NCBI GenBank assembly: GCA_012965455.1
Contig: DTSG01000156.1
Coordinates: 5,424-14,313, forward strand
Origin: Planctomycetaceae bacterium
GTDB taxonomy: Bacteria; Planctomycetota; Planctomycetia; Pirellulales; Pirellulaceae
DNA length: 8,890 bases
Reading direction: 5' to 3'
Part shown: positions 7,267-8,890 of the stretch, piece by piece
Layout: every line of letters begins with the position of its first letter
Position numbering within the stretch: position 1 is the stretch's first letter
The notes under the pieces: generated by a model
The model's database searches: none
What the model was told of the DNA's origin: nothing
The model's input: the letters and a program-made list of their open reading frames with translations, nothing else
Position numbers and translations under genes: made by a program

Positions 7267-7399
7267 CGCATTTCCCCTATTCACTGGTGCTACAGAAGCG
7301 CAAGCGGTGTGCGGGAAATAGTATTTTAGGCGTGCTTATCAGTAGCGGATAGATTTGTTGGGTGTTAGGTGTCACCGCGAATGACAATGTTTGAAGAAT
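7267..7399 (-). promoter_or_regulatory. Intergenic region asnB to unknown gene, with Shine-Dalgarno site
   Basis: The clear element here is AGGGG (minus strand, 7274-7278), 7 bases before the ATG at 7266. It is the only well-spaced Shine-Dalgarno site of any start codon in the window. A TAAAAT-like -10 box occurs near 7325-7330 but no matching -35 was found. GGTGTTAGGTGTCACC near 7360-7375 has short direct and inverted repeats that are too weak to call a terminator of asnB. Confidence 0.45.
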
Positions 7400-8890
7400 C
7401 TACGCGATCCAGTGCTGGAACCAATTTTCGAGCATCAGCAGTGACCACAGTCGTTGGCTGTGGTCAGTCTTTCCAGATTGGTGGTCGCTGAGCATGGTCT
7501 CGATCTGCTTGCGTTGAACCCAGTCGTGGCACTGAGCGTTGCTCGCGAGAAGCGTGTCACGAGTTTGGTCACGCAGTTCATTGCGAAACCAATGATCTAG
7601 CGGCACGCCAAATCCCATTTTGGGGCGGTGCCAAATATTTTCTGGTAACAACTCTCCAAACGTGTCCTGCAGAATCTGCTTGCCTGTGCCTCGCCGCACT
7701 TTCATCGAAGTCGGAATACTTGCCGCAAATTCTACGAGATGATGATCCAAAAACGGTTGTCGACATTCTAGTGAATTCGCCATCGTAGCGATGTCAACTT
7801 TGGTGTTTAAGTCACACGGCAAGTAGGTCAGTAAATCAGCCGTACAAGCAGCGGCGACGGCATCCCGTTTTCCTGCTCGGTTCCAAGCCGCACTCAAGAA
7901 CAACGCGGGATCATGATCTCCCTGCTCGGCTAGCTGCTCGCAAAAAGAATCCGTGTAATAATTCAGCCGCTGCTGGTAGGGGAAGATATTAATCCAATCC
8001 AAATAGCGATGCACCGGAGAAAATCCAATGGGGTCCAAAAACCGGTGGAGTCGCCGTAAACGCGATTTGTAGCGGGAACTGCCGGGTAATAGTCGATGTA
8101 ATCCTAAACGCAGCAGAGCTTTGATCGGCGGCATACGGTCTATCTTATTGGCCAACGCAATCGCCCGGTATCGTGGATAACCCGCAAATAACTCATCTCC
8201 GCCGTCGCCTGATAGCGCTACCGTGACATGCTCGCGAGTCAACTGTGCTAAATACCATGTGGGTATCGCGCTACTGTCAGCAAACGGCTCGTCATAATGC
8301 TTGGCGAGCGCGGGTAAAATATTTATCGCATCGGGCTCAACTATAAATTCATGGTGGTCGGTGCCAAGATATTCTGCGACCTGACGAGCATATTTACTCT
8401 CGTCATATTCCTTGACTGGAAAACCAATGGAAAACGTTTGTATCTTTGATGCGTTTTGATGTATCTGCTGATGTTGATTCATCAGGGCAACGATCAACGA
8501 TGAATCCACACCACCGCTGAGAAAAGCACCTAAAGGCACTTCGCTTTCCATCCGAGAATGAACACTGGTCGTAAGTAGTTCGAGTAATTTTGTTTTTGTG
8601 TCGCTCAGGGACAAATCGTGAACACGCTCAAGATCGGGATTCCAGTAGCATTGCGTATGTAATTTTCCATCTTCAAAAACGGCATAATGGCCCGGAGCAA
8701 GTTTATCAATCGATTGAAATATTGACCGCGGATGGGGGACATATTGATAGACCAAAAAATCGTCGAGCGCGCGGGGGTTCATCTCACGTTTCACAAGACC
8801 GCTCGCAAGAATGCTCTTCAGTTCACTACCAAATATGACTTGCCCACTACTTGAGTGGTAATGGTAGTAGAGTGGTTTTTGGCCAAGGCT
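7400..8890 (-). CDS. asnB: Asparagine synthase (glutamine-hydrolysing), 5' end outside window
   Basis: The last 496 residues of an AsnB-type amidotransferase, which converts aspartate to asparagine using ATP and glutamine ammonia. The reading frame runs off the right edge, so the catalytic N-terminal Cys and most of the glutaminase domain are not seen. What remains of that domain includes LGQKPLYY and FGSELKSIL. The synthetase domain follows, with the ATP pyrophosphatase loop SGGVDSS (8498-8518), FSIGFPVKEYDESKYA, LSGDGGDELFAGYPRY (about 8170-8218), NSLECRQPFLDHHLVEFA and RPKMGFGVPLDHWF, all typical of an active enzyme. Length and order fit the family. Many planctomycete paralogues of this family belong to polysaccharide or exosortase gene clusters, but the neighbour on the visible side gives no such hint, so the acceptor could be something other than free aspartate. 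It stops with TAG at 7400-7402. Confidence 0.95.
   Translation of the reverse strand, partial: SLGQKPLYYHYHSSSGQVIFGSELKSILASGLVKREMNPRALDDFLVYQYVPHPRSIFQSIDKLAPGHYAVFEDGKLHTQCYWNPDLERVHDLSLSDTKTKLLELLTTSVHSRMESEVPLGAFLSGGVDSSLIVALMNQHQQIHQNASKIQTFSIGFPVKEYDESKYARQVAEYLGTDHHEFIVEPDAINILPALAKHYDEPFADSSAIPTWYLAQLTREHVTVALSGDGGDELFAGYPRYRAIALANKIDRMPPIKALLRLGLHRLLPGSSRYKSRLRRLHRFLDPIGFSPVHRYLDWINIFPYQQRLNYYTDSFCEQLAEQGDHDPALFLSAAWNRAGKRDAVAAACTADLLTYLPCDLNTKVDIATMANSLECRQPFLDHHLVEFAASIPTSMKVRRGTGKQILQDTFGELLPENIWHRPKMGFGVPLDHWFRNELRDQTRDTLLASNAQCHDWVQRKQIETMLSDHQSGKTDHSQRLWSLLMLENWFQHWIA
7442..7466 (-). repeat. Perfect 9-bp inverted repeat near the 3' end of asnB
   Basis: TGACCACAG (7442-7450) and CTGTGGTCA (7458-7466) are exact complements around a 7-base loop, about 40 bases before the asnB stop. 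In the mRNA this would be a stable hairpin inside the codons for DHSQRLWSLL, a segment that is commonly conserved in the family, so protein constraint could explain part of the symmetry. Confidence 0.6.

Noticed and set aside
7267..7284. GTG at 7284 as start of the unknown gene
   Set aside because: The ATG at 7266 has AGGGG 7 bases upstream; starting at GTG would place that ribosome-binding site inside the coding sequence.
7400..8794. asnB beginning at GTG 8794
   Set aside because: The frame stays open to the right edge and the upstream codons encode LGQKPLYY and FGSELKSIL, conserved parts of the glutaminase domain, so the true start lies outside the window.
1..8890. Search for tRNA, CRISPR, insertion sequence or phage genes
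   Set aside because: No cloverleaf-like segment, regular direct repeat array, transposase motif or terminal inverted repeat was found by eye on either strand.

Overview
The window reads as a piece of a Planctomycetota chromosome (Pirellulales-like), by inference from gene content and style. It holds a very large secreted double-domain amidohydrolase, an S41 protease whose N-terminus begins MPKRN, and a membrane Ser/Thr kinase with the N-terminal helper domain and DMG variant that I associate with this phylum. Shine-Dalgarno sites are mostly absent, base composition is moderate (roughly half G+C by eye), and coding density is high with divergent and convergent pairs. No tRNA, rRNA, CRISPR array, insertion sequence or phage gene was seen, and no gene-free stretch exceeds about 170 bases.

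Layout, left to right. (1) 1-2661, minus: an amidohydrolase-superfamily protein with a signal peptide. It is cut by the left edge after 887 codons, with no internal stop. (2) 2662-2829: a short AT-rich gap between divergent genes. (3) 2830-4185, plus: an S41 C-terminal processing peptidase with PDZ domain and an intact Ser/Lys site. (4) 4186-4252: a convergent gap with two small hairpins. (5) 4253-5911, minus: a transmembrane Ser/Thr kinase. (6) 5912-6027: its upstream region, with a good sigma70-like promoter and a 20-codon proline-rich reading frame whose stop overlaps the kinase start. (7) 6028-7266, minus: an unrecognised 412-residue protein with a Rossmann-like N-terminal half and a C-terminal half whose motifs faintly recall AbiGi/DUF2971-type proteins. 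(8) 7400-8890, minus: a glutamine-dependent asparagine synthetase, cut by the right edge inside its glutaminase domain.

The genes do not form an obvious single pathway. The amidohydrolase and the protease both act outside the cytoplasm and share a divergent intergenic region. The kinase is likely transcribed from its own promoter. asnB, the unknown gene and the kinase lie in the same direction with gaps of about 115-135 bases, so co-transcription is possible but not indicated. I see no clear defence or other novel multi-gene system. The observations most worth a second look are the unknown two-part protein, the leader reading frame and promoter overlap ahead of the kinase, and the amidohydrolase whose first catalytic domain has lost its metal ligands.
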